A stretch of 64,000 nucleotides of DNA, taken from assembly GCF_000024785.1 (NCBI RefSeq), contig NC_013441.1, positions 186,001 to 250,000 on the forward strand. The letters are read 5' to 3'. This DNA is from Gordonia bronchialis DSM 43247 (GTDB taxonomy: Bacteria; Actinomycetota; Actinomycetes; Mycobacteriales; Mycobacteriaceae). The notes beneath the pieces were generated by a model, which saw only the letters and a list, made by a program, of their open reading frames with translations, was not told where the DNA came from and did not search any database. Shown piece after piece: positions 24,039-34,265 of the stretch; position 1 is the stretch's first letter; every line of letters begins with the position of its first letter. A program made the position numbers and the translations under genes.

Positions 24039-25655
24039 GTGGACCCAACGACCCAGGGATGTGTTCCGCCAGTGCAGAAACTCCGCCCGACAACGTGGCT
24101 GTCGGGGATGGCGCCCGGTGTCCGGCCCCGCCATGCCCGCCGACGCACGCTGTCCTGGACGGCCTTCGGGCTGGCACCCGCACTCCTTGCCGGTGGTCTC
24201 GCAGTCGGCGGCTTCGCGGTCGTGGGATCGACCCGATCCGAGAACGTCGAGTTGTCGGTGGGGTCGACGGTGACGCTGATTGGACACGGGCACGGTCACG
24301 GCCGCGGTTTGGGTCAGTGGGGTGCCTACGGTTATGCACGAAAGGGCTGGTCGGCCGGCCAGATACTGCGTCACTATTACGGCGGCACCACCGCGGGGAA
24401 GGCGGACAGGCCCGAGATCACGGTGGCTCTCACCGGTCAGAGCTCGGTGAATGTGCGCGCGGACGCCGGGATGCGAGTCGGTGATGCGACGGTGGGACCC
24501 GGGCAGGCGGTCAGTCTGTCCGGGACCACGGCCACCATCATGAACGGCTGTGGTGGCGGTGGCGTGCGCACCGTGACACTCCGCACGCCGTTTGTCGAAC
24601 CCCTCAACATGGGTCCCAACCGGCCCGCCGCCGAGTTCCTGAAGTTCTGCGGTTCCAACAAGGCCTACCGCGGCGCCCTCGGATTCGACGGTGGGCGCGT
24701 GGTCAACAAGCTTCACATCGACGACTACGTCAAAGGCGTGATCGCCAAGGAGAGCGTGCCCGCCTGGGCCGACTCCGGTGGTCTGGAGGCGCTCAAGGCC
24801 CAGGCCGTCGCGGCCCGCACCTACGCACTCGCCGCGATCGCCGGCGGCAAGAAGATCGACGACACCCAGAACTCCCAGGTGTACGGCGGCATCGCGGGTG
24901 AGGACCCGCGCACCAACCGGGCCGCTGACGCGACCGCCGGTCAGATCCTGCGCCAGAACGGCCAGTACGCCTTCACCGAGTTCTCCGCGTCGACAGGCGG
25001 ATTCACCGCCGGTGGCCGGTTCCCGGCCGTTCCCGACGAGGGTGACACCGCATCGCCCGACCACAACTGGACGGCCACCGTCAGCACCGGCAGCGTTGCG
25101 TCGGCCTTCGGTGTCGGCGCGCTGCGCAGCTTCGAGGTGATCGAGGCCAACGGCCTCGGCGCCGAGGACGGCCGGGCGCTCAAGGTGCGCGTCGTCGGAT
25201 CGAGCCGGACGGTCGAGGCCACCGGCGAGGAAGCCCGCACCAAGCTGCAACTCAAGTCGTCGTTCTTCTCCATCAAGGGCCAGACCACCCGGCCCAAAAT
25301 CGTCAAACCGCCGGTCGGGCCGGGCGGCGGGTCCGGCAGCCTCGACCTCGGTAGCCTTAACCAGCTCGCCGACGCGATCGTCCCCGGTGCCTCGCAGTTG
25401 CTGAGCACCGCGACGTCGTTGCTGTCGGGCAAGTTCGATCAGCTCGGCGGGATCACCGGACCGCTCGGGCGGGCCATCGGGGTACCGAACCTCACACCTG
25501 ACGCCGCCGGCGTCACCCAGCTCTTCGAGCGCGGGATGATGTTCTTCAGCAACCAGACCGGGGCGCATGCCCTGGCGGGCAACGGGCTCAAGCGCTTTCA
25601 GGCGCGCGGCGGCATCGCGACGCAGGGATTCCCCAAGCGCGACGTGTTGCGGTAG
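24039..25655 (+). CDS. SpoIID/LytB-domain cell-wall protein
   Basis: Exported or membrane-anchored protein of 538 residues. GTG 24039 is chosen because AGGAG lies nine bases upstream. One hydrophobic helix is at about residues 40-62 (FGLAPALLAGGLAVGGFAVV). A GHGHGHGRGLGQWGAYGYA motif and YYGG mark the start of the SpoIID domain. DYVKGVIAKESVPAWA with the catalytic-type Glu, QAVAARTYALA and ASTGGFTAGG complete it. SpoIID enzymes are lytic transglycosylases on denuded glycan, acting after amidases; the divergent gene is such an amidase. The C-terminus ends with an LGFP-like tail (GGIATQGFPKRDVLR). Confidence 0.88.
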   Translation: MDPTTQGCVPPVQKLRPTTWLSGMAPGVRPRHARRRTLSWTAFGLAPALLAGGLAVGGFAVVGSTRSENVELSVGSTVTLIGHGHGHGRGLGQWGAYGYARKGWSAGQILRHYYGGTTAGKADRPEITVALTGQSSVNVRADAGMRVGDATVGPGQAVSLSGTTATIMNGCGGGGVRTVTLRTPFVEPLNMGPNRPAAEFLKFCGSNKAYRGALGFDGGRVVNKLHIDDYVKGVIAKESVPAWADSGGLEALKAQAVAARTYALAAIAGGKKIDDTQNSQVYGGIAGEDPRTNRAADATAGQILRQNGQYAFTEFSASTGGFTAGGRFPAVPDEGDTASPDHNWTATVSTGSVASAFGVGALRSFEVIEANGLGAEDGRALKVRVVGSSRTVEATGEEARTKLQLKSSFFSIKGQTTRPKIVKPPVGPGGGSGSLDLGSLNQLADAIVPGASQLLSTATSLLSGKFDQLGGITGPLGRAIGVPNLTPDAAGVTQLFERGMMFFSNQTGAHALAGNGLKRFQARGGIATQGFPKRDVLR

Positions 25656-25673
25656 CGCGCCAGTCGATCGCCA

Positions 25674-26201
25674 CTAGGTGAGGATCGGCACTCCTGCCCT
25701 GATTCCGTAGGCTTCTCGGCCGGCGACGTGGGGGATCGTGTCGATCAGCGTGTTGTTGCGGAGAACCTCGTAGGTCGGGCCGTCGGGAACATTCACGAAT
25801 TCGAAGAGGCTGCCCCAGCACTCCCAGTGTCCTGGCAGACCGCAGGCGGGATCGAGGTTGTGCTCGGGCTTCTCGCCGAAGTTGAGAGCCGCGATCGGAA
25901 CCGGCGAGGTGTGCGCGCAGGGCATCGACGGGGACCCGGAATCGCACCGTCGCAGGGTGAACTCGGAGGCGATATGCGCTGACGTCCCAGCGGAAGACTC
26001 CGCAAAGTAGGTCACCGAGATGCTGATCGGCCGGGGCAATGGAATCGGCCGTTGTTTCAGACAAGCGTAGGGATGGCGGGCGCAGACGGGGTGGGGCATG
26101 GGTGACCGGGTGGGGGCAGCGCTGCTCGCCCCTACACCCAGGGCGAGCGTGGCTATGGCGACGAGCGTGCCGACGACCACGCCGAAGAGTTGACGGGACA
26201 T
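25674..26201 (-). CDS. Secreted hypothetical protein
   Basis: Protein of 175 residues with a clear signal peptide: VVVGTLVAIATLALGVGAS ending at ASSAAPT. The mature part has six cysteines (for example HPVCARHPYACLKQ, CDSGSPSMPC and PACGLPGHWECWG), so disulfides are likely. I do not recognise a family. AAGGAA lies six bases before ATG 26201. It converges with the SpoIID gene 18 bases away and is 90 bases downstream of the GAF-ANTAR gene end on the other side, with both on the minus strand. Confidence 0.7.
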   Translation of the reverse strand: MSRQLFGVVVGTLVAIATLALGVGASSAAPTRSPMPHPVCARHPYACLKQRPIPLPRPISISVTYFAESSAGTSAHIASEFTLRRCDSGSPSMPCAHTSPVPIAALNFGEKPEHNLDPACGLPGHWECWGSLFEFVNVPDGPTYEVLRNNTLIDTIPHVAGREAYGIRAGVPILT

Positions 26202-26291
26202 GGTGATTCCTTGGTGTATAGGGGCTCACCAAGTGTGATCGCATGGCCGATGGAACGTCATCGTTCACATGGACGATGACCCCGCACCCAC

Positions 26292-26966
26292 TCAGCTACC
26301 CGGGCCGGCCTCGATGATCCGCGCGGCGATCTCGACGAGCTTGGTGTTGGAGTCCTGGGAGAGCCGGGCCAGCAGTGAGAAGGCGGCGGTGGCGTCGATC
26401 TGGTAGCGCTCCATCAGCATGCCCTTGGCCTGACCGATGAGGTCGCGCGAGGTGAGCGCGGCGCGAAGCTGCTCCTTCTCGCGGACGGCGCCGAAGGCGG
26501 TCGCGGCATGGGCGGCGAACAACTCGCCGACGAGTCGGGCGTCGCGGTCGAAGGCACCGGGCGTGGTGCTGTGGACATTGAGTGCGCCGAAGTCGTTGCC
26601 GTCGATGTAGAGGCAGAAGCACGCCATCGATGCGATGCCGAGATCGGCTGCGGCGGGCGCGAACCGCGGCCAGCGGGTCTCGACGCGCATGTCGTCGATC
26701 CACACCGTCTCGGAGTCGACGGCGGCGCGCACACACGGGCCTTCCCCGAGGGTGCGTTGCAGCTCGTCGGCCTGCCCCCCGAGGTCGCCGACGATGACCG
26801 GCGACTCGATCTTCCCGCCCGTCACCAGGGTCACGGTCGCGTACTCGGCCCCGGGCAGGGTGTCGACCGCGTACTTCGACGTCTTGCGCAACACCGCCTC
26901 GGTGTCGTCGCTCTGCGCGCGAAGCTCATTGGCGATGCGCGCCATTTCCGAACCCGAATCCGTCAA
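26292..26966 (-). CDS. GAF-ANTAR domain regulator
   Basis: Cytosolic regulator of 224 residues. The N-terminal GAF domain (about 25-150) includes LGEGPCVRAAVDSETVWIDD and FGALNVHS. The C-terminal ANTAR domain (about 165-220) reads RDLIGQAKGMLMERYQIDAT and ends IAARII. ANTAR proteins bind paired RNA hairpins and prevent transcription termination; the GAF part senses a ligand. Start TTG 26966 is chosen because AGGAGG at 26975-26980 is eight bases upstream and it overlaps the methyltransferase stop (TTGA); an ATG at 26990 is possible. It is last in the five-gene operon and may control it by antitermination. Confidence 0.88.
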   Translation of the reverse strand: MTDSGSEMARIANELRAQSDDTEAVLRKTSKYAVDTLPGAEYATVTLVTGGKIESPVIVGDLGGQADELQRTLGEGPCVRAAVDSETVWIDDMRVETRWPRFAPAAADLGIASMACFCLYIDGNDFGALNVHSTTPGAFDRDARLVGELFAAHAATAFGAVREKEQLRAALTSRDLIGQAKGMLMERYQIDATAAFSLLARLSQDSNTKLVEIAARIIEAGPGS

Positions 26967-27685
26967 CACAGCCGCCTCCTGTCGCTCCATGGTCTGCCCT
27001 GCCCCGTGTGGCCGTTGATCGTGGCTCCTCGATTATTGCTCATGCCGTCCTCCGGTGGGCCGACGAGGCCACCACTCTCGGCGACCGAGGGCAGCGGGCG
27101 GGCGGTGAAGACGTCGGCGCGGAAGTCGCGGTCCGCGTAGCCGCCACGATGTACCAGGTCGGAGGCCATGAGGACCTCGTGGACGTCGTCGCCGGTGCGC
27201 GGGTACTCGCCGACGGGCCAGCGCCAGTGCACCGCGACCAGCTCGCCGTCGGCGGTGAGCGAATCGGGTAGACGATCGACGACGGTGGTCAGCGACGCGT
27301 CGTCGAGGTAGTAGAGCAGTTCGCTGAGCACGATCAGGTCGAAGCGCCCGGCCGGCCAGTCGTCGACGACGTCGGCCACGTAGGCCCGGACCCGCTCGCC
27401 GTAGGGCGCGAGGTTCTCGCTCGCGAGCTCGATGGCCCGCGAACTGAGATCGGTACAGATCAGTTCATCACAGCGTTCCGCCAGTGCCGCACTGAGGATT
27501 CCGATGGAACACCCCGGCTCGAAGGCCGACTCATACCGTGGTGAGGACAGCAAAGCCATGGTCAGCGCGTACTTGCGGTACTCGTACCAGCGGGACGAAA
27601 ACCCCCAGGGATCATCGTCTTTCGCGTACATGGCGCCGAAGTAGCCGGTTGGCATACCGGTGTTGGACGTTGCGCGAGCGCTCAT
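26963..27685 (-). CDS. SAM-dependent methyltransferase (NodS-like)
   Basis: Class I methyltransferase of 240 residues. Motif I is AFEPGCSIGILSAALAER, with ICTDLSSRAIELA and FDLIVLSELLYYLDD downstream, the pattern of NodS-type enzymes. It starts MPTGYFGAMYAKDDDPWGFS, where DPWGF and WYEYRKYA are typical of the branch found beside PIG-L deacetylases. The last 40 residues are polar and unconserved-looking. ATG 27685 overlaps the PIG-L stop by four bases. The acceptor is probably an amino sugar or amine exposed by the deacetylase, which is inference from NodS, an N-methylase of deacetylated chitooligosaccharide. Confidence 0.85.
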   Translation of the reverse strand: MSARATSNTGMPTGYFGAMYAKDDDPWGFSSRWYEYRKYALTMALLSSPRYESAFEPGCSIGILSAALAERCDELICTDLSSRAIELASENLAPYGERVRAYVADVVDDWPAGRFDLIVLSELLYYLDDASLTTVVDRLPDSLTADGELVAVHWRWPVGEYPRTGDDVHEVLMASDLVHRGGYADRDFRADVFTARPLPSVAESGGLVGPPEDGMSNNRGATINGHTGQGRPWSDRRRLC

Positions 27686-28515
27686 ACGAAGACGAACTCC
27701 TGCTCACGCAACAGATGCGACAGGATGTGGGGTCCGAGCACCGGCTGATCTTCGGGGGCGGGTGAGAGGGGACCGATCTGGGACTCGAAGGAGCGGACGG
27801 CGGCGTGTTTGACGGCCAGCACGTCGTCATCGAGCCGATGGGTGCGCATCTGCTGCCACGGGATACCCGGGTCGCCCGGATATGCCCAGTGCCACATCCA
27901 GATCGGATACATCCACAGCGGGATGCCGCGCCGGGCGGCCAGGGCCTGCGCGCAGTGCCCGACCGCCTCGTGATCGGGATGACCGTCGTGGCACCACACC
28001 GACAGCAGGCCGGTGACCGCGTCGGGCTGCTCGTCGAGCACGGATTTCACGATCCCTGTCATCTGCTGCTGGTGGGCGGCGAGCTCGCCGTCGGGCAGCC
28101 CCTGCCACCGCGGGGTGTCGAGCCCGAGAATGGTTGTGGCGGCGTCGAGTTCGGCGTGGCGTCGGACCGCTAGCTGTTCGGGGGTCAGCGTCGGCGAGCC
28201 GGGATGGGAGCCGGAGCCGTCCGACAGGCAGACCGTCACCACCTCCACTCCCGCCCGGGCCGCGTCGGCCATCATGCCGCCGGCGCCGAGTACCTCGTCG
28301 TCGGGATGGGCGGCCAGCACCACCAGCCGGTCGACCTCGAATTCGACTGCGGTCCACGGTCCGTGGCTCGACAACCAGTTCAGCCAGGTGGGTTCCGGGG
28401 TGCCCGCGTCGGTGGGCGACATCGCGGCCATCCGCGTCATCGATACCGACCCGAAAGACCCCGTGCCCGTCGATCCCGACTGTTCTCCGACCGGTTGCAA
28501 CGCGTCCGATGTCAC
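27682..28515 (-). CDS. PIG-L family N-deacetylase
   Basis: Deacetylase of 277 residues in the GlcNAc-PI/MshB-like family. Zinc motif AHPDDEVLGAGG (His, Asp, Asp) and the second motif CHDGHPDHEAVG are intact. The C-terminal part (MRTHRLDDDVLAVKHAAVRS) is usual for the family. The start is GTG 28515, with AAGGAGA seven bases upstream and a GTGA overlap with the previous stop; the first 30 residues are polar. It would remove an acyl group from an amino sugar or lipid. It lies between an acyl-CoA dehydrogenase-like gene and a methyltransferase in one operon. It is not the mycothiol gene mshB by context. Confidence 0.9.
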   Translation of the reverse strand: MTSDALQPVGEQSGSTGTGSFGSVSMTRMAAMSPTDAGTPEPTWLNWLSSHGPWTAVEFEVDRLVVLAAHPDDEVLGAGGMMADAARAGVEVVTVCLSDGSGSHPGSPTLTPEQLAVRRHAELDAATTILGLDTPRWQGLPDGELAAHQQQMTGIVKSVLDEQPDAVTGLLSVWCHDGHPDHEAVGHCAQALAARRGIPLWMYPIWMWHWAYPGDPGIPWQQMRTHRLDDDVLAVKHAAVRSFESQIGPLSPAPEDQPVLGPHILSHLLREQEFVFV

Positions 28516-29513
28516 CGACGTTCTCCTTTCGAGGGCGAGGTCTTCGAAGCCGTGGTCGTCGAGGCCGTCGGCCCGGGGATGGTGCCCGAGAGTGATCCCG
28601 CGACAACAGAACCGAGGGTCACCAGATCCCGGTCGGCGTGGGACTGGCGAATGTAGACCTGCAGATCGGCGACGGCCTGGGCGTGCTCGGCGTCGCCGGC
28701 CAACGGTCCGGGACCCAGAGCCCGTCCGACGCGGTCGATGACCGCGGTCGCGATCTGTTCGACGGACCATCGGACCTGATGCGCCAGCCGTGTGGCGGAG
28801 GCATCCGGGTCGGCGTCGATGGCGTCGGCCGCGGCCATCAGGTGGGCCCATCCGCCGGCCAGCAGTGCGTCGACGGCGCCGAGATGCATGCGCAGGATCT
28901 CGTCGTCGCGTCGTACGGCCGTCCGGTACAGCGGCCGTGCGACGCGTCGTGCCCCACCGAACCAGCAGGCGGCCACCCCGATCCCGCCGTGCCAGAAGCC
29001 GGGTCGTTCCAGGTAGCGGCCGGGCGCACCGACCGGCTCGGCCGACGCACCGTCGAGGAAGACGGTGGCGGTCTCCGAGTCGCGCATGCCCGCGGTGTGC
29101 CATCCCGATCCGTCGGCCTCGATACCGGGTTGATCGAGGTTCACCGCGAACAATCGGTCGCCGTCATCGGTATGTGCGGTGATGAGCGCATGCGTGCAGT
29201 GCCCGGCGCCCGAACACCACGGCTTGGTGCCGTTCAGCCGCCAGCCGCCCTGCTCCCGGATCGCATCGACACGGGTCTGGGGCGGATTGGACGCCCAGAC
29301 CGCCCAGAATTCGCCGGGTCCGGTGCCGCCGCCGCAGATCTCGCCGAGGATGGCATCGGCGTCCGCGTGGGCCTCGACGAGACGTCCGGTGGAGATGTCC
29401 TCGGTAGTGAACCGGGTGAGTTCGGCGAAACGTTCACGGGTGCGTCCGGAACCGGGCCGCGGCAGGCCGAAGCCCTCGGCGGTGACGATCGAACGTGCCC
29501 GGGGTGCGGTCAT
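28512..29513 (-). CDS. Short acyl-CoA dehydrogenase-like flavoprotein
   Basis: Protein of 333 residues with an acyl-CoA dehydrogenase middle and C-terminal fold: GGGTGPGEFWAVWASNPPQT, then GWRLNGTKPWCSGAGHC, DGASAEPVG, and a C-terminal helical bundle with RQSHADRDLVTLG. It is 50-60 residues shorter than normal enzymes because most of the N-terminal helical domain is missing. The C-terminus ends in a Ser/Thr-rich tail. FAD-dependent oxidation of an unusual substrate is possible; the classic substrate-binding part is reduced, so beta-oxidation is unlikely. ATG 29513 overlaps the glycosyltransferase stop by four bases. Confidence 0.8.
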   Translation of the reverse strand: MTAPRARSIVTAEGFGLPRPGSGRTRERFAELTRFTTEDISTGRLVEAHADADAILGEICGGGTGPGEFWAVWASNPPQTRVDAIREQGGWRLNGTKPWCSGAGHCTHALITAHTDDGDRLFAVNLDQPGIEADGSGWHTAGMRDSETATVFLDGASAEPVGAPGRYLERPGFWHGGIGVAACWFGGARRVARPLYRTAVRRDDEILRMHLGAVDALLAGGWAHLMAAADAIDADPDASATRLAHQVRWSVEQIATAVIDRVGRALGPGPLAGDAEHAQAVADLQVYIRQSHADRDLVTLGSVVAGSLSGTIPGPTASTTTASKTSPSKGERR

Positions 29514-30265
29514 CGACGGTTGCCCGACAGGTCACGCAGATGCGTCCAGAACCCCTCGGCGACCCGGCCGGTCCGGCGGGTGGAGGTACGGACCGGTGCG
29601 CCGGCATCCCAGCAGATCTCGACGGGTCCGTCGTAGCGCGACCGAGAACCATCGGTCAGCCGGGAGACCAGGTCGACGTCCTCATGGGCGGGTAACGGGG
29701 CGAACCCCCCGACGGCGGTGTAGACCGACGCGCGGATGCCGAGGTTGGCGCCGTGCACATGCCGGTGACCGGGGGTGTCGTCGTAGCCGGCGAAGTAGCG
29801 CTCGGCGGTCCCCGACGGCCACTCGTCGAAGTCGGTGGGCGTCACCGTTCCCACATAGGCGTCGGCACCGCCGTCCGCCGCGGCGAGGTGGGCGCGCAAC
29901 CAGTGGGATGGGACGGCGGAGTCGGCGTCGGTGGTCGCGAACCAGGTGGCAGCCGGATCGGGCAGTTCCCGCAACGAGGCGAAGCCGGCCCGACGGGCCG
30001 CGCCGACGTTCTGGGCGTCGATGCGCACCCTCGACATGTGATCACCGACCAGCTCCGCCGAACCGTCGTCACAGGCGTCGAGCACGACCACCACCCGCAC
30101 CCGCTGCGGTACCGCGGCCGCGGCAGCGTCGAGCGCGGTCAGGCAGGCAGGCAGCCGGCGACGCTCGTTGTGCACGGGCACCACCACGACGACGGAATCG
30201 ATCGGCCGCCGGGCCGGTGCGGGCCGGGCGCGATCGTCGCACCAAGCAGAGTCGAGAATGGTCAC
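29510..30265 (-). CDS. GT2-family glycosyltransferase
   Basis: Cytosolic glycosyltransferase of 251 residues, first in the five-gene operon. It begins with IDSVVVVVPVHNERRRLPAC, has an ATTDADSAVPSHWLRAHLAA motif containing the DxD-type metal site, then FAGYDDTPGHRHVHGANLGI and LPAHEDVDLVSRL, as in GT-A enzymes. No membrane helix is present. Donor and acceptor are unknown. Start GTG 30265 follows AGGGG by about six bases. The gene is divergent from glf; the 150-base gap has three hairpins. Confidence 0.85.
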   Translation of the reverse strand: MTILDSAWCDDRARPAPARRPIDSVVVVVPVHNERRRLPACLTALDAAAAAVPQRVRVVVVLDACDDGSAELVGDHMSRVRIDAQNVGAARRAGFASLRELPDPAATWFATTDADSAVPSHWLRAHLAAADGGADAYVGTVTPTDFDEWPSGTAERYFAGYDDTPGHRHVHGANLGIRASVYTAVGGFAPLPAHEDVDLVSRLTDGSRSRYDGPVEICWDAGAPVRTSTRRTGRVAEGFWTHLRDLSGNRR

Positions 30266-30309
30266 AGAGGCCCCTGAACAGGTCGAAGGCGAGCGCGGGC
30301 CCGACTGCT

Positions 30310-30323
30310 CCAGACCGGTCTGG
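30310..30323. promoter_or_regulatory. Perfect 14-bp palindrome in the GT2-glf divergent promoter
   Basis: CCAGACCGGTCTGG is a perfect palindrome, 45 bases upstream of the GT2 start and 93 bases upstream of glf. A second hairpin, GGCCGC with GCGGCC, lies at 30340-30355. The palindrome could be an operator for either gene. Confidence 0.4.
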
Positions 30324-30383
30324 CAAACATTACCCCTCCGGCCGCGACAGCGGCCAGCGATCAGCGCGTTCCCGCTCGGACAA

Positions 30384-31612
<1,229 letters not shown>

Positions 31613-33565
31613 ATGACAGTGACCGAAGTGAGCCAGTCCGACTCGCGGACCGACATACCGGCCGCCGGTGAGGGCCCGTCGAACGCGAAATCCCTTCTGC
31701 AGCGGGTGATCCTGCCGCGCCCGGGAGAGCCGCTGGACGTCCGGTCGCTCTACCTCGTCGAGGATGAACGCAACGCACGCCGGGCGCACGCACCCTCGCG
31801 CACCGCGGTGTCGCTCGGCGCCGAATCCCAGGTCAGCTTCGAGGCGTACTTCAATGCGTTCGCGGCGGCGTACTGGCGGCGCTGGAGCATCCTGGAGTCG
31901 GTGGTCCTGCGCGTCGAGGTCATCGGTTCCTGCCGGGTGGACCTCTACCGGTCCAAGATCGACGGCTCACGCATCGGGATCGGCGGCGATCTGATCACGA
32001 CCGACGAGACCGGCCGCGGCGTAGCGGAATTCGAGCTCGACCTCGGACCGTTCGAGGACGGCGGCTGGATCTGGTTCGACGTCACCACCGACACCGACAC
32101 CGAGATCCTATCGGCCGGTTGGTACGCGCCCATCGACCCGCCCGACGGTGCGGACCGGGTGGGCATCACGGTCGGCATCCCCACCTTCAACCGCCCCACC
32201 GATGCGGTGGCCGCGTTGAGCGCCCTGACCTCCGATCCCCTCGTCGACGAGGTTCTCGACGCCGTGCTGATGCCCGATCAGGGCACCAAGAAGGTCGTCG
32301 ACGAACCGGGATACACCGAAGCCGCTGCGCGACTTGCCGATCGGCTGCGCGTCTTCGATCAGGGCAATCTCGGCGGGTCCGGCGGCTACGCCCGGATCAT
32401 GTTCGAGGCACTTCGGCTCACCGACAGCCCGTACGTGCTGTACATGGACGACGACATCGCCATCGAGCCCGACTCGATCCTGCGCGCCCTGGCGATGTCG
32501 CGGTTCGCCAAGACCCCGATGCTGGTGGGCGGGCAGATGCTCAACCTGCAGGACCGCAGCCATCTGCACTGCATGGGCGAGGTCATCGACCGCAACAAGT
32601 TCATGTGGACCGCCGCGCCGTTTGTCGAATACGACCACAACTTCGCCAAATACCCACTGCGCGACCGGGATAACTCCAAGAACCTGCATCGTCGCATCGA
32701 CGTGGAGGGCAACGGCTGGTGGATGTGCATGATCCCGCGGGAGTGCGCGGAGACCATCGGGTTGCCGATGCCGCTGTTCATCAAGTGGGACGACTGGGAA
32801 TTCGCGTTACGCGCCGCCAAGGCCGGGTACCCCACGGCCACCATCCCGGGGATCGCGATCTGGCACATGGCGTGGAGCGACAAGGACGACGCCATCGACT
32901 GGCAGGCCTACTTCCATCTGCGTAACCGCCTGGTGGTGGCGTCGTTGCACCACGACGGACCGATCACCGGCATCCTACGGTCGATGACCAAGGCCACGGC
33001 CAAACACCTTCTGTGCCTGGAATACTCGACGGTCGCGATCCAGAACGAGGCGATCCGCGACTTCCTCGCCGGCCCACATCACATCCGCGAACTGCTGCCC
33101 ACCGCGCTGCCGAAGGTCGCGCAGATGCGCAAGCAGTTCCCGGACGCCGTGGTACTCGATTCGGCCACCGAACTGCCGCGGACGTCGGGGGAGGCCACCG
33201 CATTGGGCACCAACCCGCCGGAAGGGAAGGTGGCCAAGGCCAAGGCCCTTGCTGCCTCCGTCCGCAACAACCTGCGTCCCGCCGACCCGCGGCATCACGA
33301 AGTGCCGCAAGCCAATTACCCGCCCATCGAGGCCCGTTGGTTCAGCCTCGGACGCGTCGACGGGGTCACCGTGACCACCGCCGACGGCCGGGGTGTGGTG
33401 TACCGGCAGCGTGACCGCGACAAGGCGATCGAACTGGCACGGGAGCACTTCGCCCTGGTGAAGGAACTCCGGGAGAGGTTCGGCGAGATGAAAGAGCAGT
33501 ATCGGGCCGCGCACGCGGAACTGACTGGCAAGGAGAGTTGGGCGCGTGTCTTCGGAATCGACTGA
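31613..33565 (+). CDS. glfT2: Galactofuranosyltransferase GlfT2
   Basis: Polymerises the galactan chain with alternating beta-1,5 and beta-1,6 links from UDP-galactofuranose, at the inner face of the membrane. The 650-residue length is typical. It has an N-terminal beta-sandwich (WIWFDVTTDTDTE), a GT-A domain with VGITVGIPTFNRPTDAVAAL, metal-binding YVLYMDDDIAIEPDS, the WDDWEFALRAAKAG acceptor block with catalytic Asp residues, and IAIWHMAWSDKDD with the metal His. A helical C-terminal domain follows. It starts directly after the glf stop codon, so they are co-translated. Confidence 0.97.
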   Translation: MTVTEVSQSDSRTDIPAAGEGPSNAKSLLQRVILPRPGEPLDVRSLYLVEDERNARRAHAPSRTAVSLGAESQVSFEAYFNAFAAAYWRRWSILESVVLRVEVIGSCRVDLYRSKIDGSRIGIGGDLITTDETGRGVAEFELDLGPFEDGGWIWFDVTTDTDTEILSAGWYAPIDPPDGADRVGITVGIPTFNRPTDAVAALSALTSDPLVDEVLDAVLMPDQGTKKVVDEPGYTEAAARLADRLRVFDQGNLGGSGGYARIMFEALRLTDSPYVLYMDDDIAIEPDSILRALAMSRFAKTPMLVGGQMLNLQDRSHLHCMGEVIDRNKFMWTAAPFVEYDHNFAKYPLRDRDNSKNLHRRIDVEGNGWWMCMIPRECAETIGLPMPLFIKWDDWEFALRAAKAGYPTATIPGIAIWHMAWSDKDDAIDWQAYFHLRNRLVVASLHHDGPITGILRSMTKATAKHLLCLEYSTVAIQNEAIRDFLAGPHHIRELLPTALPKVAQMRKQFPDAVVLDSATELPRTSGEATALGTNPPEGKVAKAKALAASVRNNLRPADPRHHEVPQANYPPIEARWFSLGRVDGVTVTTADGRGVVYRQRDRDKAIELAREHFALVKELRERFGEMKEQYRAAHAELTGKESWARVFGID

Positions 33566-34265
33566 TCAGGTGGTCCCCGCCGACGCCGCTGCCACCGGCG
33601 AGGTCGCCGCTCTGATCGCCGTGCAGGGTGCGCTGGCGCAGCGGCCCGGGGTGCTGCCCGCCGCACGCGGACTGTCCCACTTCGGTGAGCACGCACTCGG
33701 CTGGATGGCCGTGAGCGCCCTCGGCTGGGTCCTGGCGGTCCGGCGCGGTGACCCGGTCGCCGAACGCCGCTGGGTCGAGGCCGGTGTCGGTGCCGTCGGC
33801 GCACACGCGGCCTCGATCGTCATCAAACGGATCGTCCGCCGCAAGCGGCCGCACGATCCGCGCATCGTCGTCGGGGTGTCGACGCCGAGCCGGCTCAGCT
33901 TCCCGTCGAGCCACGCGACCTCCACCACCGCCGCAGCCATCCTGATCGGTCGGGCAGCGGGACTACCGAGGTGGCTGCTACCCGCCGCACTGGTGCCGCC
34001 TATGCTCACCTCGCGGCTCGTACTCGGTGTGCACTATCCGAGTGACGTCGTCACCGGCGCGGCGATCGGCGCGCTGACCGCGGGTGCGATCACCGGGGTC
34101 GACGCCCTCGCCGAACGCGCCGCGACCACCGCCGGGGCGCATCCGCGTGCCGCGCGCGCCGCCGGTGCGGCCGCCCGGTTGTCGGCGCTCGCGCTGGTAC
34201 CCGGCCGGACGGCACGGGTGGCCCTGCCCGCGCTGCGGGCGCTGAGGAAGCAGGAGAAGGCATGA
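33546..34265 (+). CDS. PAP2-family phosphatase (DPPR phosphatase type, Rv3807c)
   Basis: Membrane phosphatase of 239 residues. The PAP2 motifs are KRIVRRKRPHDPR, SFPSSHATSTTAA and VLGVHYPSDVVTG, with catalytic His residues. Several hydrophobic helices surround them. In M. tuberculosis the matching gene Rv3807c is assigned the dephosphorylation of decaprenyl-phosphoryl-5-phosphoribose made by UbiA, giving the precursor of the arabinose donor DPA. The first 55 residues form an extra N-terminal part with a helix. GTG 33546 overlaps the end of glfT2 by 20 bases and the stop overlaps ubiA by four (ATGA). Confidence 0.88.
   Translation: MSSESTDQVVPADAAATGEVAALIAVQGALAQRPGVLPAARGLSHFGEHALGWMAVSALGWVLAVRRGDPVAERRWVEAGVGAVGAHAASIVIKRIVRRKRPHDPRIVVGVSTPSRLSFPSSHATSTTAAAILIGRAAGLPRWLLPAALVPPMLTSRLVLGVHYPSDVVTGAAIGALTAGAITGVDALAERAATTAGAHPRAARAAGAAARLSALALVPGRTARVALPALRALRKQEKA

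Noticed and set aside
27682..29103. Long 473-residue frame for the PIG-L gene
   Set aside because: The first 190 residues are Arg-rich shadow of the dehydrogenase gene; the GTG at 28515 has a strong ribosome site and GTGA coupling.
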